NCBI GenBank assembly: GCA_036940085.1
Contig: JALLBK010001151.1
Location: forward strand, 1 to 16,858
DNA from: Discostella pseudostelligera
Lineage: Eukaryota > Bacillariophyta > Thalassiosirophyceae > Thalassiosirales > Thalassiosiraceae
Direction of reading: 5' to 3'
Length of the DNA stretch: 16,858 nucleotides
The position numbers and the translations under genes were made by a program. The notes below the pieces were generated by a model. That model was not told the origin of the DNA and did no database searches. It was given only the letters and a program-made list of their open reading frames with translations. Positions 1 through 8,585 of the stretch are shown in pieces. The stretch's first letter is position 1. Each line of letters starts with the position of its first letter.

Positions 1-318
1 TAGAATTAGATACAAGCTCCATCCGTCGCGTCCGCTTGAGGAGTTGAGTGAGACGAGAAGTAGAGGCGGGAACTGCCACGTGGAGTACTCTGACACAGTC
101 TCCTGCCACGTGGAGTACTTTCTGCCACGTGGAGTACTTTCTGCCACGTGGAGTATTTTTTGCCACGTGGATTAGTTTGGCAGAGTACCATATCTCTATG
201 AGCTCGTGCCATGCACCCTCCACTTTCATCCACCGTCTACCGTCCATTCAATTGCACATTGCACCCTAAACAACTTTATTGATGCCGTTGATACTGATTT
301 ATCTGTAGTTGCGGCTAG
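1..318. promoter_or_regulatory. Upstream region of ELP4 with a CACGTG array
   Basis: This stretch holds no gene I can support. Its main content is a run of five G-box palindromes at about 73-173 (listed separately). The rest, 174-318, is ordinary-looking sequence leading to the ELP4 start codon, including CT/CA-rich DNA at 211-265. It is probably the ELP4 promoter and 5' UTR, although the window edge means it could also serve a gene further left. Regulatory role is inference. Confidence 0.5.
73..173. repeat. Tandem array of five G-box (CACGTG) units
   Basis: CACGTG occurs at 77, 107, 126, 145 and 164. The last four are spaced exactly 19 bp apart. Each lies in the same context, TGCCACGTGG, followed by AGTA in the first four. 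CACGTG is the palindromic core bound by bHLH and bZIP factors in eukaryotes. A similar GCCACGTGGAGA element lies at 5371-5382, upstream of the chimeric ORF, so the motif seems to recur in promoters of this locus. Binding is inferred from the consensus only. Confidence 0.7.
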
Positions 319-2067
319 ATGAGCTCCTCCTTCAAAAGACGGGGGACGAAAAAGACTTCAGCTTCTCCTGGTACTGTCTCACTAGCATCCATCAGTAGTA
401 CTGATTCCGATGGGTTGACTAATAGTACCACATCATCGTCGTCGTCGGCGTCGTCGCTACAGCAGCATCATCCACGCACCCTCTCATCATCGTTATTGCC
501 CGGCACCCGACCATGGACTAGCAATATGACAGTAACCTCATTCGGATTACGTGAGATGGATTCCTTCCTCTTTTCTCCCGGCGGAGGCGGTGGCAAAGAT
601 GGTGGCGGCGGTGGTGGACAGCCACTACAAACTATGGTATTGCTAGAGGAAGATCGACTTACCGATGATCTATCACGTGCATTGTGTCGATATTGGTGTG
701 CGGAGGGTGTAGCGCAGCGACAGATGGTGATGATGCCGAGTTTGTTGCCTAGTGCGGATGAATCACTGCAATTACTCGATGATGCTGATGGTGTTGATGG
801 GCACATTAACAATAATGAAGGGTCGACTCCCGAGGAACTTCATGAGTTTGTATTATCACTTCCGAGGAATTTGCATCTGGATAAGCTTCGATCAAAATCT
901 ACAACGAAGAAACAATCATCTTCTGATACAACGACATCATTTAGTGCAGATGAAAGAATGAGCAATCATGATCGAGAAGCTATAACTGCCATTGTAGAAG
1001 AAGATGAACACGACGAAGACGAAGACGACATCGATGACGACGACCATGGTCATAGGGATCAAACACCAAATACTACTACCACTAGTAATGAGGGGCTAAT
1101 TAATGCATGGCAATATCGAAAGTCCATTCAAGTGGCACGAAGTGGAATTGCCAACCAAAGTGGAAATGATGTTGGACTGGTGGCGGGGGCGGGTGATGGA
1201 ATATATTGCCATTCGTACAATCTCTCTCAACGAATGTGGGATCAATTTGCTCCCAATGATACTAATGATGATGACGGCAGACAACATGACAATCCATTGG
1301 TTACCAACACACGAATAGTCGATTGCTCCCGCTCATTCATTAAACCAAAGTTTGCAGGAGATACGTCACTTCATAATCAACACCAAGGCATGTCACTATT
1401 TTGCAGTTTATGGAAACACCTTCAGTCGGAATTATCCACAAATCGAAATAGAGTTATACGATTATTCATCCATCGACTACCCGTGGGTCAAGGATGCATC
1501 GCCATGCCACTACTCATGGCCAAAATACGAAAAGACAATCTTCCCGTTGTGGTACTGGTGACTATCCGTCCATGGAAATGGCTCACGACACCTACTGCCA
1601 AAAACAACAATACCAACAATACAATCGACACACTCCTCTCGTTACGCAACACTGCCGATACAGCTCTCTCGCTTGACTCCTTCTCCTCATTGCGCACACC
1701 ACCACCACCGGAATTCTCATTACTACAGGGCATACTTACCGTGCACAAATGTGCCTCCTCGACAACAACTCATTATACTGATACAGTCACCAACAAACGA
1801 CCATTGGCGGATAGGTTTGGTGTAAAGAGAGATGGAAGAAAGGTTACTGTACAATTACTGCATTTGCCGCCAGAGGAATATAGTAAGGGTGGTAGTTCGA
1901 CGGGAGGTGGTGATAGAAGTGATGGTGGGCACACTACTACTACTACTGCTATTGATGGTGGCATTTGCAAGGATAAGCATCATCATGGACATGATACCAC
2001 TAGTGCAAGCGCCGCCGGTATGGGATGTTCGTCATTTGGTGGTGGAGGTCCATCGTTGGAGTTCTGA
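319..2067 (+). CDS. ELP4: Elongator complex protein 4 (PAXNEB family)
   Basis: Elp4 is part of the Elp4-5-6 hexameric RecA-like ring of Elongator, which serves cm5U/mcm5 modification of wobble uridines in tRNA. The 582-residue product matches family landmarks in order: SSFKRRG near the N-terminus, SFGLREMDSFL at about 74-84 with a glycine run after it, LLEED at 108-112, YWCAEGVAQ at 125-133, WQYRKS from 264, YCHSYNLSQRM from 296, LFIHRLP from 382, DRFGVKRDGRK from 498, then HLPPEE, and a C-terminal SLEF resembling the family's usual SLDF-type end. It is long for the family because of a Ser run near residues 40-47, a Gly run near 88-100, an acidic stretch near 226-245 and a Gly/Thr/His-rich tail from about 524. 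No intron is needed. The start ATG at 319 opens a conserved N-terminus. The tail, from about 1861, is duplicated at 6081-6267. Confidence 0.87.
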   Translation: MSSSFKRRGTKKTSASPGTVSLASISSTDSDGLTNSTTSSSSSASSLQQHHPRTLSSSLLPGTRPWTSNMTVTSFGLREMDSFLFSPGGGGGKDGGGGGGQPLQTMVLLEEDRLTDDLSRALCRYWCAEGVAQRQMVMMPSLLPSADESLQLLDDADGVDGHINNNEGSTPEELHEFVLSLPRNLHLDKLRSKSTTKKQSSSDTTTSFSADERMSNHDREAITAIVEEDEHDEDEDDIDDDDHGHRDQTPNTTTTSNEGLINAWQYRKSIQVARSGIANQSGNDVGLVAGAGDGIYCHSYNLSQRMWDQFAPNDTNDDDGRQHDNPLVTNTRIVDCSRSFIKPKFAGDTSLHNQHQGMSLFCSLWKHLQSELSTNRNRVIRLFIHRLPVGQGCIAMPLLMAKIRKDNLPVVVLVTIRPWKWLTTPTAKNNNTNNTIDTLLSLRNTADTALSLDSFSSLRTPPPPEFSLLQGILTVHKCASSTTTHYTDTVTNKRPLADRFGVKRDGRKVTVQLLHLPPEEYSKGGSSTGGGDRSDGGHTTTTTAIDGGICKDKHHHGHDTTSASAAGMGCSSFGGGGPSLEF

Positions 2068-2629
2068 TCGGTTCACAATTCTAGGGACTGAGATACAACC
2101 ATTTTAAAGGACCAACGCAAATGAGCAAATCGCATCACGACACTCCGAAATTTCGGACCTTAGCATGTGAGGTGTGGACTAAGAGCGAGCGGAGAGAGAG
2201 GAGAGGACCCACCATCGAGTAAATATCGATGGGCAGTGCGGTGACGAAACACTTGGAGACGATCGTGCGAGTATGGATCGTCAATTCTTCTCCCAAATCG
2301 CCCTGGTTGACGACAATGGCTTACCGCGATCCGTGGAGAGAATAAGAACTGTGATGAGATGGCGTTATCATATTGAGGTTGGGTTATCATGCAAGTCATT
2401 GTCAAGGGTTACTAAATATTATCTACTATGCACTCAATTATTCCTCATGTCATGTCTTATGACTGCAACACTGCAAACAAATGACCATCAATAAACCAAC
2501 TACAAATACGACTTTTCTACAAGACAGATGAGCACCCTCGAATAATGTTGGCTTCGTATCATACCTCCAACTCTAAACTATCATGTGATCATTGACTTAT
2601 TGCGAAAGCTTCGAGCTATGCTTCGTATC
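2068..2629. other. Intergenic region between convergent ELP4 and secreted gene A
   Basis: No convincing gene. It lies between the ELP4 stop and the 3' end of secreted gene A and presumably holds both 3' UTRs. It is the left-unit counterpart of 6268-6873. Identity is patchy at first, then high: about 93% by eye over 2517-2650 versus 6769-6900. Short ORFs of 73 to 81 codons on either strand are not conserved at their ends. Confidence 0.6.
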
Positions 2630-4390
2630 CTAAAGTTGCTTGGCTCGAAAGAGCGGATCATCCGTCGGCTCGAGCTGCACAGGATTCTCAGAGGCGGGGT
2701 CAAGGTCCGGAGCGAGCTCAAGTTCGGGAGCGAGCTCGGTTGCCTCGGAAGTGGGCCCTAGAGGCGGCGACGAAAGATTACTGTAGACAAATAATTTGGT
2801 CAATAGTCTTGAAATGATGAGAGTCATCAACGAAATCATTACAACTTGTACTCACGGGTCAAGTGACTGCGTTTCATCGGCCGTGACGGGAGCTGGAGTG
2901 TAATTTTTGGGACGATGTTCACGGAAAAACTCTTCCTCCACAGCTTTATTCGATGCAAATTCAATCGAAAAGTACCTCATATTGACATCCTTGTCCCACC
3001 CAATCAAATTTGCGCCCATTGGTTTGAAAGTATCTTGTGCAGTTACCAAATTCGTGTAATAATTCAGAAAACCCGAGATATACCCATTACCACTGAACTC
3101 ATTCCATTTAAATCCCCAATCATTAAACTCCTCGGGGAAATCAGTCGAACGTTGCAGACCTTTTGCGTAATTCTTCCCTAAAATCACATTTGATGACTGA
3201 ATTTTTTCCCAAAGGCTAACAGGGTTGCAATTAGAATCGACTTTCTTTGCCCCCCAAAGAGGTTCCTCACGATCGTCTTCATTGTTCAATTCTCCTTTTA
3301 GTTCACCCTGAGCAAATCCAGAGCCGATTGTAAAGAACTTTGCACAATCCCTATTTCCCTGGTAGTCAGATGGAACCATTTCTCGACGCAGATCATGCCA
3401 AACAACATTAGGAAGATTGAAATGAGATGGGTTTGAGCTAATCACCCATAGTTTAGCATGATCAATCAACACATTTTGTTCATCAGATAGAATGGGATGG
3501 TAACCAACCCACAGTTCTGCATTTGAGCCGGCACCCTCACACTTCTGCGTACTGTATACTGCTTTCTTCATATCTTCAATCGTTGTATACCGCGTGTAAA
3601 AGAATGTTGGAGGAATAGACTTATCCCATCCATGCAGGCCATATCCTGGCAGCCTGTTTGGACGAATACCCCAATGCTTCAACAGACCTGAAACAAAACT
3701 ATTGGCATTAAATTCCACCCAATCATAACCGAGTTTATACCAGTCCTTTTTTAGGTAAGATTCGTATTTCAGGATGGTTTTCGTTTTTCCATTCGAATTC
3801 TGTACTGCAAAGTTGCTATTGACGACAGCGATAGGTGTTTTGATGTAATTCTCGAAAAAGGTAGGAAGGAATTCGTAGTTAATATTCTTCACAAAAACGG
3901 CATGTTCGAATCCATTTCCGACTTCATCACTCTCGCGGTTAATTTTGGCAAGTAACATGTCATCGTCGGTGTCACTTGGACCTGCACCAATGGTAAAGTA
4001 TTTCGTACACCCATCATCTGTATCTCCCGAGTACCCATCTGGTAGGTCGGCGTTGGCAATGTCTTTCCAGTAATCTTTCAGAAGTGGGTGAGTGAGGAGG
4101 TTCTGATTCGAGCTTATAACGAAAATCTTTGCTTGTTCAAACTCTTTGCCGGCGACGTGGCGACCATAGTAAACTTCAGCATTGTTTTTCGGCTTGGTCT
4201 TACAGCCGTTCGGCGAGACTGCTTGGGGGACAGAGGCAGCAGTGGCATCGGTCAAGGATGTCCTTGCCCTCTTGATAACCGCGTCTCCTCCTAATGACGA
4301 TAGGCCTCGCAAGCTGCCGCCGCGCACCGAGGGGGGCATCGCCTGGAGGACAATCCATGCCATGGCGAGATGAATGACAATGAACTTCAT
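2630..4390 (-). CDS. Secreted two-repeat protein A, unknown family (2 exons)
   Basis: I do not recognise this family. Exon 1 is 4390-2856 and exon 2 is 2780-2630, giving 561 residues. The N-terminus, MKFIVIHLAMAWIVLQAMPP followed by SVRGG, is a classical signal peptide (about 1-24), so the product should enter the secretory pathway. Two related repeats follow, at about 71-270 and 291-475. Shared landmarks are AKIFVIS/AKLWVIS, GCTKYFTIG (C128) and DCAKFFTIG (C349), W-x-EF-x-x-N-x-[FY]-[VI]-SG at 224-235 and 429-440, and GWDK at 254 and 464. The His before AKLWVIS (H311) is Gln86 in repeat 1. Splicing at GTGAGT adds a Pro/Glu/Leu-rich tail ending FRAKQL, the same end as paralog B. Without splicing, the donor itself makes a TGA directly after LDP. 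Signal peptide and flanking DNA match paralog B closely, while the mature protein does not. Enzymatic or effector role is unknown. Confidence 0.85.
2697..2745 (-). repeat. Short coding repeat in the tail of secreted protein A
   Basis: Exon 2 of gene A contains two near-copies of a short unit encoding ELAPELELAPDLD. On the plus strand it shows as two CGGAGCGAGCTC / GGGAGCGAGCTC blocks. Gene B has no such unit, and its exon 2 is 49 nt against 151 nt here. The simplest reading is local expansion in A or loss in B. Confidence 0.6.
2781..2855 (-). other. Intron of secreted gene A (75 nt)
   Basis: The donor, read on the minus strand, is CC|GTGAGTAC at 2856/2855. The acceptor is TCTACAG|TAATC at 2781/2780. 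Splicing joins CC to T (Pro) and keeps frame to a TAG at 2630-2632. The same donor and the same terminal residues FRAKQL occur in paralog B, which supports the junction. Confidence 0.8.
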
Positions 4391-5781
4391 ATTTCTTGAT
4401 GTGTTTGTGTTCCTTTCTTGTAGGTGATAATGGTATTACTGCTGTCGAGGTGTACTAAGTAGTAGCCTCTTGTTTGCTTGTCTTGAGTTCGTGGTGGTGA
4501 GTGGAAGAGATGGTGGGGTCAGAGAGGGAGAGCAGATAGAGAGCAAGGTTCGATGAGGCAATCCCAGTGGTAAAAATTGGGTCTAAGAGAAGTGAAATTG
4601 TGAGGAGAAAGCGCAAAGAGCACTCATACCTTACTTTCGCTATGATTCGACTAAGTGATGGTTGCCTTGTTGCTTGATTCAACGATGCCGTTGTTACGTG
4701 TCGTGTAATTGTTGCGAACATACTTCTATTCAATTTTTATGAGGCATTCGTCCACAGCAGAGGTCATGAATTTTCATCATTTCCATCCCATTTGATTGTA
4801 GAGTTCGGTTCGGGAATGTCATGGACAATTGACATGGGACATGTGACTATCCATACAAAATATACTAAAGAAATAGTCCCACTACGATCAGATCAATCCC
4901 AAATAATAAAGAGATCGATTGCAATCAATGTAGATCTATGCTTTCTAGTTAGACTTTGGGCTTCGGGTGTGTCATAGTTGCGTTGCGGCGGTATGTCCAG
5001 GGTGGCAGTTAGTGACAGCAGCTCCGCCCGTGTAGTAGGTGTCGGCATGGCACTGTGTCATCGGAACATGTGGAAGGACACACAAACACTCGTGCAAATC
5101 CCCCCCCCCCCTCAATCATCTCCACCCCTTGAACGAGAACGCAAAGTGGCGGACTTCGCTTCTCGTTCACTGTCGTCGCGTCGGCGTCTACCATAGGCGT
5201 CGGACTTCCCATCGTCATCGTCAATTGAAATTTGCTTTTAGTGAGAAGAAAAAATGGTACGCGGAGATGGCACGTGCGGCGGTGACGGTGCGGTGGTCCG
5301 TCGGTGGTCGGTCATGTGGAAAATGGCGGGAAAATAATTTTCATTTGCAGTGTTTTGGCGGGAGAAAAATGCCACGTGGAGATTTTACTTGACTTGACTC
5401 GACTCGGACTCGCTCATGCACCGATCAAAGAAACAGCAGAAGAGAGATAGACGAACAATGAGCAATGAGCAACATGCCGCGGTGCGATAGGGAGAAGTAG
5501 AAGTAGTGGTTCAGTATCAGTGAGGGGAAATGATTACGTGGATCAAGCCATCGTCGGACCACCCATTCAATAGGAGGTATGCACCCATGGCTGTATCTCA
5601 TGCGACTTGCTGGATTGGCTGGAACTTGAACAAAGCCGCAACATATCACGTGCGGCAATACTAATACCATCATCACGATTGTTCGAAGCCTCTGAGCGCA
5701 ACTGAGATTGCGCCAAAGATTAAGCAACTGATTGGCACTCAAGGCAAATTGGCAAATGAATCAAACAAATATATTCCAACG
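4391..5781. promoter_or_regulatory. Divergent upstream region: secreted gene A (-) and chimeric ORF (+)
   Basis: No gene is supported here. It is the left-unit copy of 8586-9999 and shows many shared blocks: 4391-4570 with 8586-8760, 4789-5020 with 8983-9170, and a stretch near 5125-5200 with 9206-9310. Elements seen are a minus-strand GTAAG|GTATG at 4630/4629 that could be the donor of a 5' UTR intron of gene A and is conserved in copy B, a run of 12 C at 5100-5111, E2F-like GGCGGGAA at 5325 and GGCGGGAG at 5357, and CACGTG at 5266, 5373 and 5648. TGACT/GACTC pentamers repeat at 5388-5415. Functions are inferred from motif consensus only. Confidence 0.5.
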
Positions 5782-6267
5782 ATGGTGCATGTGAGAAGTG
5801 ACAATGGCGAACTGAGCAATGAACCAGAATATCCTATTGAAGGGAGTAAACTGCATCCGTCATTCAGACCGCACCCCATTAGGAATTTTTGTCACTATCA
5901 AAGCCCACAGAATCAATCAGACTTCCATCAATCAGTTTTCTTAGACGGTAGTGCAGATATTTCTATGCGAGACATTACTGTCATTCTGAATGAAATAAAC
6001 AATACTGATGAAGTCCGTGATGCTTCCGAGGACGGGAGTACATCTCGACGAACTCAGACGGTGGTGTGGGACGATGCTTGCCTCCAGAGGAATAGGAAGG
6101 GTGGCAGTTCGACGGGAGATTGTGATAGGAGTGGCGGTGAACATGGTGCTGATGCAGCAGGAAAAATTACTGATCACCATCGTCGCGGACATGATAACAC
6201 AAGTGTAAGCGCTGCCGTTATGGGACGTTCGTCGTTTGGTGGTGGAGGTTCTCCGTTGGAGTTCTGA
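5782..6267 (+). CDS. Chimeric ORF: kinase exon 1 head fused to ELP4 tail
   Basis: This 161-codon ORF spans the duplication junction. Residues 1 to about 98 match the kinase N-terminal region (PSFRPHPI, VFLDGSA, NNTDE, ASEDG, QTVVWDD). From about residue 105 it matches the ELP4 C-terminus (KGGSSTG, SAA-x-MG, SSFGGGG, LEF stop). It has neither a kinase domain nor an Elongator domain. Relative to the kinase it lacks about 480 bp including the membrane anchor. The join itself is out of frame with ELP4, but the copy is 2 nt shorter just after CCAGAGGAAT, which restores the ELP4 frame and avoids a TAG. Other indels are multiples of three. The first in-frame ATG is 5782. The promoter is inherited from the kinase. 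It may be a young expressed gene or a decaying by-product; both fit. Confidence 0.5.
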   Translation: MVHVRSDNGELSNEPEYPIEGSKLHPSFRPHPIRNFCHYQSPQNQSDFHQSVFLDGSADISMRDITVILNEINNTDEVRDASEDGSTSRRTQTVVWDDACLQRNRKGGSSTGDCDRSGGEHGADAAGKITDHHRRGHDNTSVSAAVMGRSSFGGGGSPLEF

Positions 6268-6873
6268 TTGATCATAGTTCTCTAGAGACTAGAGAGGGAT
6301 ACGTGCTGGGAGCAAGAGCTTCACAAATACGGGTCCCGTACAGTAATCCATCGTTTTTGCCAGAGTAGATGCAACCATATCAAAGGACCAACATAAACGA
6401 TTAATTTGCATAGTTTAGGATCGTATCATGCACGATGTGGATAAAGAGGAAGGGAGAGGAGAAGACTCGCCAACGACGATGGGCATTGCGGTGCCGAAAC
6501 CCTTTGAAGCAACGGTGCAAGTAATAGTAGATCGTCGATTCTCCCATATTACCCGAGATGACGACGATGATTCGAGGCGTGAATTGGGAAAGTGATGAGA
6601 CGATATCCATGTGGATTCGTTGGGTTATCATGCATGTCGTTGTCAAGGATTATTAAATATTATCTACTACTCTATTATTTTTCATGTCATGTCATGTCAA
6701 GTCATGTCATTTCAATGCAGACGAATGATCATCAAGAAGCCAACTGCAAATACTATTTTTCTACAAGACAGATGAGCACCCTCGAATAATGTTGGCTTCG
6801 TATCATACCTCTAACTCTAACCTATCATTTGGTCATTGACTTATTACGAAAGTTTCGAACAATGCTTCGACTC
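6268..6873. other. Intergenic region between chimeric ORF and secreted gene B
   Basis: Counterpart of 2068-2629. No gene is supported. About 6290-6365 has no match in the left unit (insertion here or loss there). A TCATG pentamer run lies at 6682-6710 where the left unit has only two or three units. From 6760 to 6873 the sequence is almost the same as 2508-2630 and carries the 3' end of the secreted gene. Confidence 0.6.
6682..6710. repeat. TCATG pentanucleotide microsatellite
   Basis: TCATG is repeated about five to six times with one interruption (TCAAG). The aligned left unit has a shorter run near 2445-2458, so this tract has changed length since the duplication. Confidence 0.8.
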
Positions 6874-8585
6874 CTAAAGTTGCTTGGCTCGAAAGAGGTT
6901 ATCTTCCTCAGCTGCGAGAAGACTGCAGAAAAAGAAGTCTTGGTGAACACAAATTTTCCAAGCGGCAAAAGTTATGAACTGCAAACAATGGCTACTTGTA
7001 CTCACGGATCAATAGATACTTCCTCAACTTCCTCACCCACGGTTAAGACTTGGGGATTCGCGGCCGCACTCTCACTGACAAAAGACCTAGGGTGATCACC
7101 GAAAATCACTTCCTTCAATTCTTTATCAGTAGAATACGTCTTCTGAAAGAATTCAATGGGGATATCTTTTACCCATCCATCCAATAGTAATCCACCATGA
7201 GGTTTGAACTCTTGTCCCTTTTCTGGATTCTCACCTTTCAAAAACATCAAATAATTCAGAAGACCCGAGATATAGCCATTTTCATTAAACTGATTCCAAT
7301 CAATACCCCAACCATTAAACTCCGTGGGGAAAGCAGTCGTACGTTTCAGCGAGGTGAGTGCAAAATTTTTCTCTATATTCAAATTTCCATCGTCAATTGT
7401 TTTCGAGAGGTCAACGTTGAATCCTTTAAAGGCTCTCACTGCTCCCAAAAAGGGTTTCTCAATATCATCTTCCAAGTTCAACTGACCATGGATTTCATCC
7501 GGATCAACTCCTGAGCTCATTGTATAGAATTTTGCACAGTTCGGATCTCCCTCAAAACCACCTGGAATTTTATCTGGACTGAGATCATTCCATCTACTAA
7601 GATCAGAAGGCTCGCCAGATTTTATCACCCAAATTTTAGCATGATCAATCCACACATCTTGTTCTTTTGAGTAGACGGGATGGTAACCAACCCAGACTTC
7701 CTCTGCACTATCCTCACACGTTTGTGTACTGTATACTTCCGACTTCATCTCACTCATCGTGGTATAGGTATTGCTACCATCAAAGAATGCTCTAGGAACG
7801 GACTTATCCCATCCTACCCAATCCACCTCCGGATTCGGTTTGGTAAGTTCCAAATAGTCCAACAGACCTGACACAAGCCCATTGCCATTGAATTCTAACC
7901 AACCATGACCCCTCCGGTACCAGTCCTTATGGGTCAACAATTTGTATTTAAGAATGGTCTTCGTTGAGTCTTCGGGATCCAACACTGCAAAATTTTCATT
8001 CATTTTCTTGATTGCAGCGTCAAGATCTGACTTGAATTGTAGAATTTTGTTGAGGTTCATCTTCTTCACAAGTTTGGGATGATCAAATTCTTTCCTGAGA
8101 TCAGAACCATTGTTAATTAATGCATTTAGGGTAGATGGGTCGTCCACCTTGGCTCCACCGATCGAGAAGAATTTGAGACACTTCTCATCTATTGACCCAA
8201 AGTCATACGGCATGGAAGCTTCATCTACATGCTTCCAATCAACACCTGCCGCTTTGAGCGCCTTGTGGTGGTCCCTATTCGTGCTTATTACCCAAAGTTT
8301 GGCGTGATCAATGTTTTTGTTGATCTTATGGGAACCAAGCCAAATTTGAGTTTTGCCCACAGTCGGGCATTTCTCTGTGAGGGTCAGATTCTCGGAGGTG
8401 TCATCTGGGAGGACACTGGTAATGGTTGCAGTTTGAGTTGCATCCTCCTCCTCCTCCTCCATCCTCCTCCCACTCGTGAGAAGCTCGTCTCCTAAACCGC
8501 CTCGCAAGCTGCCACCACTCACCGAGGGGGGCATTGCCTGAAGGACGATCCATGCCATGGCGAGATGAATGGCAATGAACTTCAT
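6874..8585 (-). CDS. Secreted two-repeat protein B, unknown family (2 exons)
   Basis: Paralog of the protein at 2630-4390. Exon 1 is 8585-7006 and exon 2 is 6922-6874, giving 542 residues. The signal peptide is nearly identical (MKFIAIHLAMAWIVLQAMPP then SVSGG). An acidic segment (about 43-48) and an N-L-T glycosylation sequon (N66) precede two repeats, at about 80-270 and 296-482. Repeat landmarks are IDHAKLWVIS (H94) and IDHAKIWVIK (H315), KCLKFFSIG (C136) and NCAKFYTMS (C350), EFNGNGLVSGLL (N235) and QFNENGYISGLL (N436), and GW-x-K-x-[IV]-P-x-x-FF in both repeats. Protein identity to A is roughly 45% in the second repeat, against around 90% nucleotide identity in flanking DNA. Splicing gives the end LFRAKQL, shared with A. 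Secretion is predicted; activity is unknown. Confidence 0.85.
6923..7005 (-). other. Intron of secreted gene B (83 nt)
   Basis: Minus-strand donor CC|GTGAGTACAAG at 7006/7005, identical to that of gene A. Acceptor TTTCTGCAG|TCTTC at 6923/6922 after a pyrimidine-rich run. The join CC+T keeps frame through LLAAEEDN to LFRAKQL and a TAG at 6874-6876. A nearer TTTGCAG (6979) would give an immediate in-frame stop. Confidence 0.78.

Larger units (their letters stand above)
1861..6078. repeat. Tandem segmental duplication, left unit (about 4.2 kb)
   Basis: This unit runs from the ELP4 3' coding end, through secreted gene A and its promoter, to the middle of the kinase exon 1 copy. It is followed head to tail by the right unit (6079-10787). 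The ends are defined by the chimeric ORF: 6061-6076 matches kinase 10771-10786 (GTGG[TA]TGGGACGATG), and from about 6078 the sequence matches ELP4 from about 1859 (TTGCC-CCAGAGGAAT). Noncoding parts align at length, for example 4789-5020 with 8983-9170. Confidence 0.85.

Noticed and set aside
73..173. CRISPR-like array
   Set aside because: The unit is a short 19-bp direct repeat with no unique spacers, in a eukaryotic context. It is better read as a G-box minisatellite.
2160..2405. 81-codon minus-strand ORF with an 81-codon counterpart at 6401-6646
   Set aside because: The starts align and a few residues match, but the stops are not at homologous places and the middle has no conserved protein pattern. 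The similarity is explained by the duplication.
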